A stretch of 64,000 nt of DNA. Source: Nocardioides eburneiflavus. GTDB taxonomy: Bacteria; Actinomycetota; Actinomycetes; Propionibacteriales; Nocardioidaceae. Made by a program: the position numbers and the translations under genes. Every line of letters starts with the position of its first letter. Within the stretch, counting starts at the first letter, position 1. The notes under the pieces are model-generated. The model searched no databases. It was not told the DNA's origin and saw only the letters and a program-made list of their open reading frames with translations. Shown in pieces: positions 1-7,909 of this stretch. The stretch spans positions 1,364,001-1,428,000 of the forward strand of contig NZ_SRRO01000001.1 of the NCBI RefSeq assembly GCF_004785795.1, read 5' to 3'.

Positions 1-1424
1 GCCTCCTCGAAGGCCACGAGGTAGGCCTCGCGGTTGCCCTTGCCGGCGTACGCCCCGGCGCCGAGGTACTCGTCGACCACCTGGGCGAAGGGCGGGTGGA
101 ACTCGTCCGGTCCGATCTCGAAGGTGTAGCCGTAGCCGCCGGTCGCGTTGTAGGACCAGTCCTCGGTGGTGCCGGTCGTGTCGTAGAGCTCCCAGCCGTG
201 GATGTTGGCGTAGCCGTTCTGCGCGGTCATCCTCGCGCCGAGCTCCTTCATCGCCTCCTCGTCGGGGGCATCCCCGACGGGGAGTCCGTCGGGACCGATG
301 GTGGTCGGGTTCACCCCGTTGGGTCGGAGGACGAGGTTGGAGAAGGTGTGGTTGGAGATCATCATCGTGACCTGCCGGGTCGAGATGAGCTCGCGCACGT
401 TGCGGGTCTCCGGCTCGGAGAAGGGCGCGGCGCCCCGGTAGGTCGGGTCGGCGAACAGGTCGGAGGCACCTGGGCCACCCCACAGGCCGCCGTAGTTGCG
501 GTTGAGGTCGGTGCCGAGCAGGTAGCCGCCGGGGCTGGTCAGGCTGAACGCCGCGCAGGTCCCGTCGGGAGTGTCCTGTCCGTCGACCACGCGGCAGTTC
601 TTGCGCTTGTAGGCGTTGCCCGGAGTTCCCAGGATCGTCGCGGTGCCGCCGCCGTCGAGCTCGCGCAGGTCCACGAGCTGGCCGTCGGTGAACGACAGGT
701 GGAAGCCGTCGGGGTTGACCACCGGCACGACGACCATGCGGCCACGATCCAGCAGGCTGGTGATGCGCGGGTCGCCGGCTCGTGCGCCCTTGACCAGGTC
801 GACGGCGAACTCCATCGCGTGCTCGCCCGAGGGCCACTCGCGCGCGTGGTGCACGCCGAACATCGCGAACGTGGGTCGCCCGTCGCGGGACGCGACGTCC
901 TTCGCGATCTCGACGCCCAGCACGGTGCGGCCGTCGAGCGTCTTCTCCGGCAGGGTGAGCAGCCTCACCAGGCCGGGGTTGTCCGCGGCCATCGACGTCA
1001 TCTCGGCGTTGTAGTCGGCGAGGCTGCGGTAGGCGTCGCGGCCCGACGGGAGCGCCGTACGGATCCGCGTGGCCGCGAAGAGGTCGTCGAGCCGGTTGAT
1101 CTCGGCCTCGCGCCGGAGCAGGTCGGCGATCCGGACGTCCCAGGTGAACCCGGCGGCGCGCAGCGCGTCGCGGTCTGCGAGTGTGTGGAGCACGACCTCG
1201 ACGTAGTCGTGGCCGGCATGCTCGGTGAGGTCGAGCCCGAGCGACTGCAGGCGTGTCTTGTCGGCGCGGGTCGGCGTGTCGACGGTGACGAGCTGCGGGG
1301 CGAACGCCTCCGCCACGGCGGTCGTGCCGCCCTGGGCGGCGGTCGGCGCGGTCAGCGCCGCTCCCGCCAGGGCGAGCGCCAGGAGGGTTGCGCTCCGGCG
1401 GATCGTGGATGTGCGAACGGACAT
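1..1424 (-). CDS. M14-family zinc carboxypeptidase, secreted (3' end beyond window)
   Basis: Secreted metallocarboxypeptidase, cut by the window edge after 474 visible codons. The start is ATG at 1424, preceded by a good GGAGG ribosome site. Residues 1-30 form a signal peptide (RR, then an alanine/leucine-rich core ending near TAAQG). The M14 zinc site is visible as HHAREWPSGE (His and Glu ligands), followed by the third-ligand context SNHTF and a YTFEIGP stretch that fits the catalytic glutamate. An LGTDLNRNYG substrate-binding motif, typical of the family, is present. It would trim C-terminal residues from extracellular peptides. No operon partner is visible on this side. Family assignment is firm; substrate preference is unknown. 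Confidence 0.92.
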   Translation of the reverse strand, partial: MSVRTSTIRRSATLLALALAGAALTAPTAAQGGTTAVAEAFAPQLVTVDTPTRADKTRLQSLGLDLTEHAGHDYVEVVLHTLADRDALRAAGFTWDVRIADLLRREAEINRLDDLFAATRIRTALPSGRDAYRSLADYNAEMTSMAADNPGLVRLLTLPEKTLDGRTVLGVEIAKDVASRDGRPTFAMFGVHHAREWPSGEHAMEFAVDLVKGARAGDPRITSLLDRGRMVVVPVVNPDGFHLSFTDGQLVDLRELDGGGTATILGTPGNAYKRKNCRVVDGQDTPDGTCAAFSLTSPGGYLLGTDLNRNYGGLWGGPGASDLFADPTYRGAAPFSEPETRNVRELISTRQVTMMISNHTFSNLVLRPNGVNPTTIGPDGLPVGDAPDEEAMKELGARMTAQNGYANIHGWELYDTTGTTEDWSYNATGGYGYTFEIGPDEFHPPFAQVVDEYLGAGAYAGKGNREAYLVAFEE

Positions 1425-1524
1425 GGAAGTTCCTCCGGGGGTGACGAGCGGCGGGTCTCGCCGCACGCCCGTCCAACGGCCCACCCGTGGTCCGGGTCAC
1501 GCTGCACACGCGCACAAGCGGTAC

Positions 1525-1560
1525 GTGAGGCACGTTCCCGGCCTCGGGAACCTGCCTCAC
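1525..1560. repeat. Intergenic palindrome, GGGAAC type
   Basis: Arms GTGAGGCACGTTCCC and GGGAACCTGCCTCAC pair with one mismatch around a GGCCTC loop. It is followed by CACGCACCGCTCG-like sequence (1557-1570) that recurs at 50860-50874. There is no T-tract, so it is more likely a dispersed palindromic element than a simple terminator, although it lies just upstream of the carboxypeptidase start and beyond the end of the permease gene. Confidence 0.75.
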
Positions 1561-1594
1561 GCACCGCTCGGTGAGCGCGCAGCCGTACGCAGGG

Positions 1595-3313
1595 CTAGCG
1601 CGCCGGCGCGTTGCCCGGGATGTCGTCCGGGTCTCCGTACGGGTCCCCGTGGTGCGCGTGCTCGGCGAGGTCCTTCTGCACCCGCGGGTCGTCGGCGTCG
1701 GCGAAGTAGTCGAACGGGATCGTCTCGTCGCGGCCGTTGGACACGCTCGCCGCCCGCAGGGCGAACGTCAGCAGGGTCGCGACGACCACGTTGATGACGA
1801 ATGCCGTCATCGCGATGTAGCCCATCTCGCCGATGCCGGGGATGTTGTCGAGCGAGCCGCCGAACGCCTTGCCGGTGACGGGGTTCTTCACGTTGTAGGC
1901 CCCGACCGTGCCGTAGATCATGCCCACGGCCCAGCCGACGAGCAGGCCGTAGCGGTGGAACCAGCGCGTGAACAGGCTGAACACGATCACGGGGAACGTC
2001 TGGAGCATCCAGATGCCGCCGAGGAGCTGGAAGTTGATGGCGTTCTGCTTGTCCAGCGTGAGCACGAAGACCAGCGCGAACGCCTTGACCAGCAGCGACA
2101 TCAGCTTGGAGACCTTGGCCTCCTGCGCCGGGGTGGCGTCCTTGTTGAGCCACTCCTTGTAGATGTTGCGGCTGAACGTGTTGGCCGCGGCGATCGACAT
2201 GATCGCGGCCGGCACGAGCGCGCCGATCGCGATCGCGGCGAAGGCCACCCCGGCGAACCACGCCGGGAACATGTCCTCGAACAGCTGGGGGATCACGAGC
2301 TGCGCGTTGGGCTCGCCGTCGAGGCCGATCGGCTGCGTGCCGGCGGCGATCGCCACCCAGCCGAGCAGCGCCAGCAGGCCGAGCACGAACGAGTACGCCG
2401 GCAGGATCGCGGCGTTGCGCCGGATCGTGTTGCGCGAGTTCGACGACAGCGACGCGGTGATCGAGTGCGGGTACATGAACAGTGCCAGCGCCGATCCGAG
2501 AGCCAGGGTGGCGTACGCCCAGCCCTGGCCGACGCCGGGGATGAACGCGCCGTTCGGCTTGCCTGTGGCGCCGTTGGTCGCCGCCATCTTGTCCTCTGCC
2601 GCACCGAAGATCGCCTCCCAGCCGCCGACCTGGCCGGGCAGGTAGATGACCGCGACGATGATCACGAGATAGATGAGGATGTCCTTGACGAACGCGATCA
2701 CCGCAGGTGCGCGCAGGCCGCTGGAGTAGGTGTAGGCCGCGAGCAGCGCGAAGGCGATGAACAGCGGCGCGTCCTTGGCGACGATGTTGTCGCCGCCGCC
2801 GAGACCGGCCACCTCGAGCACCGCCTGGATGCCGACGAGCTGGAGCGCGATGTAGGGCATCGTCGCGACGAAACCGGTGACCGCGACGGCCAGCGACAGG
2901 CCGCGGTCGTCGTAGCGGCCGCGCACGAAGTCGGCCGTCGTGACGTAGCCGTGGCGGTGGCTCACCGACCACAGCCGCGCCATGAAGATGAAGATGATCG
3001 GGTAGAGCACGATCGTGTAGGGGACGGCGAAGAAGCCCGCGACCGAGCCGAGGGCGAACATCGCCGCCGGCACGGCGACGAACGTGTACGCGGTGTAGAG
3101 GTCGCCGCCGAGCAGGAACCAGGTGATCCAGGTGCCGAACTTGCGGCCGCCCAGCCCCCACTCCTCGAGCGACTCCAGCGAGTCGGCCTGCTTGAAGCGG
3201 CTCGCCATGAAGCCGGCGACGGTCACCAGCGCGAAGAGCGCGATGAGCACCGACAGCGCGATGCCGTTGATGCCGTCGGTGTCGGCGGCAAGCACCGTGA
3301 CCTGCGGCGTCAT
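1595..3313 (-). CDS. Sodium:solute symporter (SSS family), monocarboxylate-permease-like
   Basis: A 572-residue integral membrane protein with about 13 hydrophobic segments, the expected size of SSS transporters. The N-terminal half carries the family's conserved stretch WGLGGRKFGTWITWFLLGGD and later GYVTTADFVRGRYDD. The C-terminal tail (from about residue 535) is hydrophilic and acidic. The sequence style resembles MctP/ActP-type acetate and monocarboxylate permeases, but the substrate cannot be read from the sequence. It overlaps the upstream DUF3311 gene by ATGA at 3310-3313, so the two are co-translated. Small DUF3311 membrane proteins are standard partners of this permease type. Confidence 0.88.
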   Translation of the reverse strand: MTPQVTVLAADTDGINGIALSVLIALFALVTVAGFMASRFKQADSLESLEEWGLGGRKFGTWITWFLLGGDLYTAYTFVAVPAAMFALGSVAGFFAVPYTIVLYPIIFIFMARLWSVSHRHGYVTTADFVRGRYDDRGLSLAVAVTGFVATMPYIALQLVGIQAVLEVAGLGGGDNIVAKDAPLFIAFALLAAYTYSSGLRAPAVIAFVKDILIYLVIIVAVIYLPGQVGGWEAIFGAAEDKMAATNGATGKPNGAFIPGVGQGWAYATLALGSALALFMYPHSITASLSSNSRNTIRRNAAILPAYSFVLGLLALLGWVAIAAGTQPIGLDGEPNAQLVIPQLFEDMFPAWFAGVAFAAIAIGALVPAAIMSIAAANTFSRNIYKEWLNKDATPAQEAKVSKLMSLLVKAFALVFVLTLDKQNAINFQLLGGIWMLQTFPVIVFSLFTRWFHRYGLLVGWAVGMIYGTVGAYNVKNPVTGKAFGGSLDNIPGIGEMGYIAMTAFVINVVVATLLTFALRAASVSNGRDETIPFDYFADADDPRVQKDLAEHAHHGDPYGDPDDIPGNAPAR

Positions 3314-3615
3314 CGGTCCTCACCGACCTTGTGGGTGGTCTTGCCGCGGGCCGAGAGGGTCAGCTTGTAGGCCGTCCAGGTCAGCGCCGAGCAGATGAAG
3401 ACCCAGAGGAACTGGTACCAGAAGAAGAACGGGAAGCCGAGCACCACTGGCTCGACCTTCGCGTAGTGCGGCACCCAGAGGAGCACGACGATGGGGATGA
3501 GGAGCAGGACGGCTGCGAGCGCCATCTTGCCCTTGTCGGTCGGAGGGACGCCCGGGTCATCAGGGCGCGACTGAGGAGGTGTGTTCCCGGAATTCACCCG
3601 CGCGACCTTACTCAC
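3310..3615 (-). CDS. DUF3311 small membrane protein, permease partner
   Basis: A 101-residue protein with two hydrophobic segments (about residues 31-49 and 62-84) and the conserved GFPFFFWYQFLWVF core of DUF3311. This family is usually encoded immediately before an SSS-type permease, as here, and is thought to act as a small subunit of the transporter. The N-terminal 28 residues are hydrophilic. The GTG start at 3615 has no clear ribosome site; a GTG at 3597 is possible. Translation is coupled to the permease by a 4-base overlap. Confidence 0.85.
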   Translation of the reverse strand: MSKVARVNSGNTPPQSRPDDPGVPPTDKGKMALAAVLLLIPIVVLLWVPHYAKVEPVVLGFPFFFWYQFLWVFICSALTWTAYKLTLSARGKTTHKVGEDR

Positions 3616-3645
3616 GACGTGACGGTCGTCATCCCTCCCTGCGGG

Positions 3646-3687
3646 TGACGCGACCAGCGGTCGGTCTGACGCGACGAGCGGTCAGAG
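3646..3687. repeat. Tandem 21-bp direct repeat
   Basis: Two adjacent 21-base units beginning TGACGCGACCAGCGG (3646-3666) and TGACGCGACGAGCGG (3667-3687) lie between the DUF3311 gene and the DUF3151 gene. The second covers the DUF3151 stop codon. Possibly a duplication; no function can be assigned. Confidence 0.6.
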
Positions 3688-4104
3688 CAGCTGGTCCGCC
3701 GCGGTCGCGCTCGAGTCGCGCAGGAAGGTCGAGCAGCGCTCCCACTCGGCCGTCTCGCCGATCGCGCGAGCGGCGACGGCGAGGAGCGCCAGCGAGCGCA
3801 GGAAGCCGCGGTTGGGCTCGTGCTCCCACGGCACCGGGCCGTGGCCCTTCCAGCCGTTGCGGCGCAGCTGGTCGAGCGAGCGGTGGTAGCCGACCCGGGC
3901 GTAGGCGTAGACGGTCACGTCGTCCGCGCCGGCCTGCTGGGCCTGGGCGGCCATCGCCGCCCACGCGGCGGGCGACTCGGGGTGGCGGCGTACGACCGCT
4001 GCCGGGGCGTCACCGCTTGCGAGCTCGGCGTCGGCGGGGTCGGCGGGGAGGTGGGTGGGCGGGGGACCGGCCATCAGGTCGCCGCCGAAAGGTCCGGAGG
4101 TCAT
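3682..4104 (-). CDS. DUF3151 family protein
   Basis: A 140-residue soluble protein of the actinobacterial DUF3151 family. Its recognisable parts are the repeat-like helices AWAAMAAQAQQAG...YAYARVGYHRSLDQLRRNGWKGHGPVPWEHEPNRGFLRSL, with the conserved GWKGHGPVPW segment. Function is unknown across the family; the alternating alanine-rich helices suggest a TPR-like helical fold. A TAGGGT hexamer ends 6 nt before the ATG at 4104, so the transcript is probably leaderless. The neighbours look unrelated. Confidence 0.82.
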   Translation of the reverse strand: MTSGPFGGDLMAGPPPTHLPADPADAELASGDAPAAVVRRHPESPAAWAAMAAQAQQAGADDVTVYAYARVGYHRSLDQLRRNGWKGHGPVPWEHEPNRGFLRSLALLAVAARAIGETAEWERCSTFLRDSSATAADQLL

Positions 4105-4110
4105 GGACCA

Positions 4111-4116
4111 ACCCTA
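4111..4116 (-). promoter_or_regulatory. -10 element of the DUF3151 gene (leaderless)
   Basis: TAGGGT read on the minus strand, ending 6 nt from the ATG at 4104. That distance puts the transcription start at or next to the start codon. Confidence 0.5.
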
Positions 4117-4141
4117 GGCGTGGGTCCGCCACACTTCGGTC

Positions 4142-4606
4142 ATGGCCCAGACCTTCACCACCGAGATCCAGGCGCGCTACCGCGACATCAACCTCGCCGG
4201 GCACGTCGACAACGTCGAGGCCGTACGGGTGCTCGACGAGGCCCGGTACGAGTTCCTGAGGTTCGCGCGGCTCCCGGGCCTGCCCGACGGGGCGGCCGGC
4301 CTGCTCCACGGGGTGGACGCCGGGGTCTCCGAGCTCGTGGCCTCGCAGACGATCGAGTACCACTCGGAGATGCGGTTCGTGCCCTACCAGCCGTTCCTCG
4401 CCTCGCTGTGGGTGTCGCGGATCGGCCGGTCCTCGTTCACCGTCGCCGCCGAGCTGCGGGTCGAGGCCGGCGGCGGCCCGGCCGCGGTCTGGGAGTGCGT
4501 CAACGTCCTGTGGGACCACCGCGCGCAGTCGGCATGGTCGGTCAGCGACGCCGTGCGCGCCGACCTCGAGCAGTACGCCGGGGACCCGGTGGCCTTTCGG
4601 CGCTGA
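4142..4606 (+). CDS. Hotdog-fold acyl-CoA thioesterase
   Basis: A 154-residue single-domain 4HBT-type hotdog protein. The N-terminal RYRDINLAGHVDNVEAVRVLDEAR matches the thioesterase active-site helix, including the aspartate in RYRD and the asparagine of HVDN. The IEYHSEMRFVPYQPF strand is also typical. It would hydrolyse acyl-CoA to free acid and CoA in the cytoplasm. It is divergent from DUF3151, with only 37 bp between starts. Chain-length specificity is not visible. Confidence 0.85.
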   Translation: MAQTFTTEIQARYRDINLAGHVDNVEAVRVLDEARYEFLRFARLPGLPDGAAGLLHGVDAGVSELVASQTIEYHSEMRFVPYQPFLASLWVSRIGRSSFTVAAELRVEAGGGPAAVWECVNVLWDHRAQSAWSVSDAVRADLEQYAGDPVAFRR

Positions 4607-4632
4607 CCCGAGCCCCCGCTGCCCCGGCGGCG

Positions 4633-4692
4633 GTCGAGCGGACCTACGTCCGCTCGACGCACGCCATGGCGTACGTCAAGCGTCCACAGCGG
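4633..4692. repeat. Left 60-bp inverted repeat bounding the AbiEi/DUF559-like gene
   Basis: Reverse-complement of this segment matches 5896-5955 at 53 of 60 positions by hand alignment. The outer end is itself a palindrome: GTCGAGCGGAC, loop CTAC, GTCCGCTCGAC at 4633-4658. It lies between the thioesterase stop and the stop of the enclosed gene. Confidence 0.85.
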
Positions 4693-4714
4693 TGTCATGG
4701 TCCGCGCAACCACA

Positions 4715-5767
4715 TCAGGCAGCGGTACCCACGTCAGGCACCCAGAGACGTGGCGAGCGTCGCCGCGGATTGGCCTGCGCGAACCGGCTCTGCTGCGGCG
4801 TCGGCTCACGACCGAACCGGGCCTCTGTGACGTCGTACTCCCGGCGAAGGCGATCACGAGCCCTGTCCCGGGCGGGACCGAAGCAGTCCGCCCAGACGAT
4901 CCGAGACATGCCGAAGCCTTCGGCGCAGATGTCCGTACGACGAGCCTGCTGCTTCCACACGACGGCATCCGCCGACTCGGACGCGACGCCCCCTTCCTCG
5001 ACGGGGACGAGCTTCAGCCTGCCTTCGCACTCGAACAAGTGGCGTCCGACGCGGATGTCGCACCAGACGGTCCGGCCTCCGGTGAGGCGCACCGCGAACT
5101 GGGTCTCCGTGACACCAATGTCCAACGACGCCACGAGCTCCCTGCCCAAGGTCTCGAGCACGGACTCGGCACCGGCGTCGGAGTCGGCGAGGGCCGCGCG
5201 CGCCTGAGCGATGTGCGGGTGGTGACGCATCCGCTCGAGCTCGGCCTCGAAATCGGGGTACGGGACGCCGAGTTGTCGTGCAGAGTCGATGGCCACCAGG
5301 CCGTGCCGGTAGCCGTGCCACCGCGCGATGTCGATGGCCGTACGGGCATACGACGTGGCCACCAGGTCGCCGACGCGCTGCACGCACAGCGACTGCAGGT
5401 CTCGATGTCGGGTGAGGCCGCTGTTGGTGCGCGTTCCGCGCGGTCCGTAGAGCGTGAGGTGGCTCGCGGGCGACGGCGGGTCGAGTGTGTCGATGGCGAG
5501 CAGCCTGGCCGCGGAGTCGTGGCTGAGGACGGCTGGGCGTCGGCTCGACAGGGCGGCGGCCCTGTCCTTGAGCATCCACCGGGCTCGAGCGTCCAGCTGC
5601 GCCAGTAGGGCGCGTTCGCAGTAGGTGCCACGCCGAACGACAGCCCATTCGCCGTCCGGTCTCGTCAAGGCCTTGATCTCGCGATCGGTGTAGCCGGCGC
5701 GCAGGGCCTGGCTGCGGGTGAAGATCCACCCCTGACGGGCAGCGACAGCGACGAGTGCAGGTCTCAT
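4715..5767 (-). CDS. AbiEi-like N-terminus + DUF559/PD-(D/E)XK-like C-terminus protein
   Basis: 350 residues. Residues 1-50 (GWIFTRSQALRAGYTDREIKALTR...WAVVRRGTY) form the winged-helix module seen in AbiEi-type antitoxins. The C-terminal third (about 195-300) looks like a restriction-endonuclease fold: a GAESVLETLGREL helix, then Asp237, Glu246, Glu248 and Lys252 in CDIRVGRHLFECEGRLK, which fits D-x(n)-E-x-x-x-K nuclease chemistry. Such proteins are common in Nocardioides genomes and are annotated only by domain. No AbiEii toxin gene lies next to it, so a classical toxin-antitoxin pair is not supported. The flanking inverted repeats suggest the gene belongs to a discrete DNA unit. DNA binding and cleavage are inferred. 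Confidence 0.7.
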   Translation of the reverse strand: MRPALVAVAARQGWIFTRSQALRAGYTDREIKALTRPDGEWAVVRRGTYCERALLAQLDARARWMLKDRAAALSSRRPAVLSHDSAARLLAIDTLDPPSPASHLTLYGPRGTRTNSGLTRHRDLQSLCVQRVGDLVATSYARTAIDIARWHGYRHGLVAIDSARQLGVPYPDFEAELERMRHHPHIAQARAALADSDAGAESVLETLGRELVASLDIGVTETQFAVRLTGGRTVWCDIRVGRHLFECEGRLKLVPVEEGGVASESADAVVWKQQARRTDICAEGFGMSRIVWADCFGPARDRARDRLRREYDVTEARFGREPTPQQSRFAQANPRRRSPRLWVPDVGTAA

Positions 5768-5895
5768 GGCGTCGACGATCGTCCTGTGCGACGAGTTGGC
5801 ACCAGCGTGCGGGCTGGTCGGTGTGGACGACCTGCTCGGAACGCACCCTGTGGATGATCAGCGGACAGGAATCTGGCTAGAAGGGCGCTCGACGT

Positions 5896-5955
5896 CCGCC
5901 GTGGACGCCTGGCGTACGGCATGGCGTACGTCGAGCGGACGATGGTCCGCTCGAC
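5896..5955. repeat. Right 60-bp inverted repeat bounding the AbiEi/DUF559-like gene
   Basis: Mirror copy of 4633-4692. The outer end is the palindrome GTCGAGCGGAC, loop GATG, GTCCGCTCGAC at 5930-5955; the inner part shares GTGGACGC and CATGGCGT blocks with the other copy. It lies 129 bp upstream of the enclosed gene's start and just past the stop of lysS. Confidence 0.85.
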
Positions 5956-5988
5956 CCGCCGAGCGGTCGGCGGGAGGAAGGCGTCGCG

Positions 5989-7716
5989 TCAGGCGCCGAG
6001 CAGCCGCCGCACCTTCTCGGGTCCGAGTGCCACCACGAGTGTAGGCAGGCGCGGGCCCCGCTCGGCGGAGACGAGCAGCTGGTAGAGCAGCCGGAAGAAG
6101 TCCTTCTGGTCGGCCTTCACCTGGTCGGTCGGCGGGTCGTCGAGCCCGAGGCCGCGCGCGACCTTGGGCACGCCGTAGACGACGCTCGTGGCGGCGTCGA
6201 GGTCGAGGTCGTCGGGCAGGCGGTCGAGGAAGATCCGCAGCCAGAGCTCCTCGTCCTCGCCCAGCGAGCCGAGGCGGTCGGCGTCGGGCTCGTCGCGCAC
6301 GGTGGTGCGTTCGTCGGCGGGCACGTGCTCCGCGGTCCACTGCATGGCCTTGGACAGGCGCGGCTCGAGGTCGGCCACGGAGTCGTGCGGGAAGCCCGAC
6401 GACTCCATGACGCGCGAGATGAGCTCGGCCGAGCCGGCGGTGACGTCGGCCACCGACGAGAGGGTGCGGAAGGGGACCGGCACCGCCGGCGTGGGCAGCC
6501 GGCCGGCGGACGCGGTCTCGGAGGCGCGGTGCCAGGCGAGGGTGGCGACGTCGGACTTCGCGGGGTCCGCGGCCTTGCGGCCCAGGGCGTCCCACTCGTC
6601 GTAGAGGCGGACCACCGCGGGGCCGAAGTCGATGTCGAAGGCCTGCGTCGGCGCGCGCCGGACGTAGAGCCAGCGCAGCATCGGCGCCTCGAGGATCCGC
6701 AGCGCGTCGGTCGCGGTCGGCACGCCGCCGGCCGACGAGGACATCTTCTGCACCCCGGCGAACCCGACGAACGCGTAGATCACCCGGGCCGGTGCGCGCC
6801 AGTCGAAGATCGAGGGGGCGATCTCGGTGCCGACGGTGTAGGACGAGCCCGGCGTCATGTGGTCGCGGCCCGCGGGCTCGAAGTTGACCGACTCGTAGGC
6901 CCAGCGCATCGGCCAGTCGACCTTCCACACGAGCTTGCCGTCGGTGTCGCTCGACAGGTCGGTGGTGCCCTCGAAGCCGCACGAGGAACAGGTGTAGGAC
7001 AGCGTCGTGGTGGCCTCGTCGTACGCCGTGGTGGTGACGGTGTCGCGTCCGCACTCGCGGCAGAAGGGGCGGTAGGGGAATCGGGCGATCGCGTCGGCCG
7101 AGGAGGCCGCGGTCGGGTCGCCCTCCTCGTCGTCCTCGTTGGCGACCGAGTCGGCGAGGTCGGCGGCCTCCTGCGCGGACGCGTCCTCGCCGGCCGTGAC
7201 CTTCTTGGTGCGGTGCTTGGCGAGCACGGCCTCGATCTCGTCGCGGCGCGAGACCGCGAGCAGGACCTGGTCGCGGTAGGCGCCGGACGTGTACATCTCG
7301 GTCTGGGAGATCTCCTCCATCTCCACCCCGAGCTCGCGCAGCGCCTCCTGCAGCGGGGCCTTGAAGTGCTCGGCCCAGCTGGGGTGGCACTCCCACGGGT
7401 CGGGCACCGCGCTCAGGGGACGGCCGATGTGGTCGGCCCACTCGGCCGGCACGCCGGCCGGCACCTTGCGGAACCGGTCGAAGTCGTCCCACGAGTGCAG
7501 GTGGCGCACCGGCACGCCGCGGCGCCGCAGCTCCTCGGCCACGAAGTGGGGGGTGATGAACTCGCGGAGGTTGCCGAGGTGGATCGGGCCGCTGGGGGAG
7601 GCCCCGGAGGCGACGGTGACCAGGTTCCCCTCGCCGGCGTGGCGTACGGCGTCGTCCGCCGCGCGCGTCACCCAGTCGACCGGCTCGCCCTGTCCCTGTC
7701 GTCCACCTCTCGCCAT
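5989..7716 (-). CDS. lysS: Lysyl-tRNA synthetase, class I
   Basis: A 575-residue class I (archaeal-type) LysRS that charges tRNA-Lys with lysine. The Rossmann nucleotide-binding motif appears as GASPSGPIHLGN (HLGN at 46-49) and the second signature as KMSSS at about residue 324. A CxxC...CxxC zinc-ribbon-like insert (CRECGRD...CSSCGFEG) sits between them. The start at 7716 (MARGGRQGQ) is chosen because a TAGCCT hexamer ends 7 nt upstream; an in-frame ATG at 7824 would add a non-conserved leader. Class I LysRS is found in part of the actinobacteria, while others use class II. No operon partner is visible. Confidence 0.93.
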   Translation of the reverse strand: MARGGRQGQGEPVDWVTRAADDAVRHAGEGNLVTVASGASPSGPIHLGNLREFITPHFVAEELRRRGVPVRHLHSWDDFDRFRKVPAGVPAEWADHIGRPLSAVPDPWECHPSWAEHFKAPLQEALRELGVEMEEISQTEMYTSGAYRDQVLLAVSRRDEIEAVLAKHRTKKVTAGEDASAQEAADLADSVANEDDEEGDPTAASSADAIARFPYRPFCRECGRDTVTTTAYDEATTTLSYTCSSCGFEGTTDLSSDTDGKLVWKVDWPMRWAYESVNFEPAGRDHMTPGSSYTVGTEIAPSIFDWRAPARVIYAFVGFAGVQKMSSSAGGVPTATDALRILEAPMLRWLYVRRAPTQAFDIDFGPAVVRLYDEWDALGRKAADPAKSDVATLAWHRASETASAGRLPTPAVPVPFRTLSSVADVTAGSAELISRVMESSGFPHDSVADLEPRLSKAMQWTAEHVPADERTTVRDEPDADRLGSLGEDEELWLRIFLDRLPDDLDLDAATSVVYGVPKVARGLGLDDPPTDQVKADQKDFFRLLYQLLVSAERGPRLPTLVVALGPEKVRRLLGA

Positions 7717-7723
7717 GCGCGCA

Positions 7724-7729
7724 AGGCTA
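7724..7729 (-). promoter_or_regulatory. -10 element of lysS (leaderless)
   Basis: TAGCCT on the minus strand, 7 nt before the ATG at 7716. It supports the shorter start for lysS. Confidence 0.5.
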
Positions 7730-7889
7730 TCGGTGGGTTCGGCGGTGCCGATGACCGGCGCCGGAGCCGTCCCCCGCGGCGGCTCCGACGCCATCTGCTC
7801 CTGTGGAGCTGCCCGGCCGCACACCCCCGCGGCGGCACCGGCGCCTCAGTATCCGTTGGCCGTTGGCTGCCACGCGGGTCGTGAGTGCC

Positions 7890-7909
7890 GGTGGCACTAA
7901 ACTGCCACC
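7890..7909. promoter_or_regulatory. -10 and inverted repeat upstream of the HTH regulator
   Basis: GGTGGCA (7890-7896) and TGCCACC (7903-7909) form a perfect inverted repeat enclosing the -10-like TAAACT at 7898-7903. It abuts the ATG at 7910. The geometry suggests an operator at a leaderless promoter, possibly autoregulatory. Confidence 0.45.

Larger units (their letters stand above)
4633..5955. mobile_element. Putative inverted-repeat-bounded unit carrying one DUF559-type gene
   Basis: A 1323-bp segment whose two ends are 60-bp inverted repeats of about 88% identity and whose only coding content is the minus-strand gene at 4715-5767. The layout resembles a minimal insertion element or a REP/RAYT-style cassette, but the gene is not a recognised transposase. 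No target-site duplication was identified. That the unit moves is inference from its architecture alone. Confidence 0.5.

Noticed and set aside
4715..5767. AbiEi-AbiEii toxin-antitoxin pair
   Set aside because: Only the AbiEi-like N-terminus is present; no nucleotidyltransferase-type toxin gene is adjacent.
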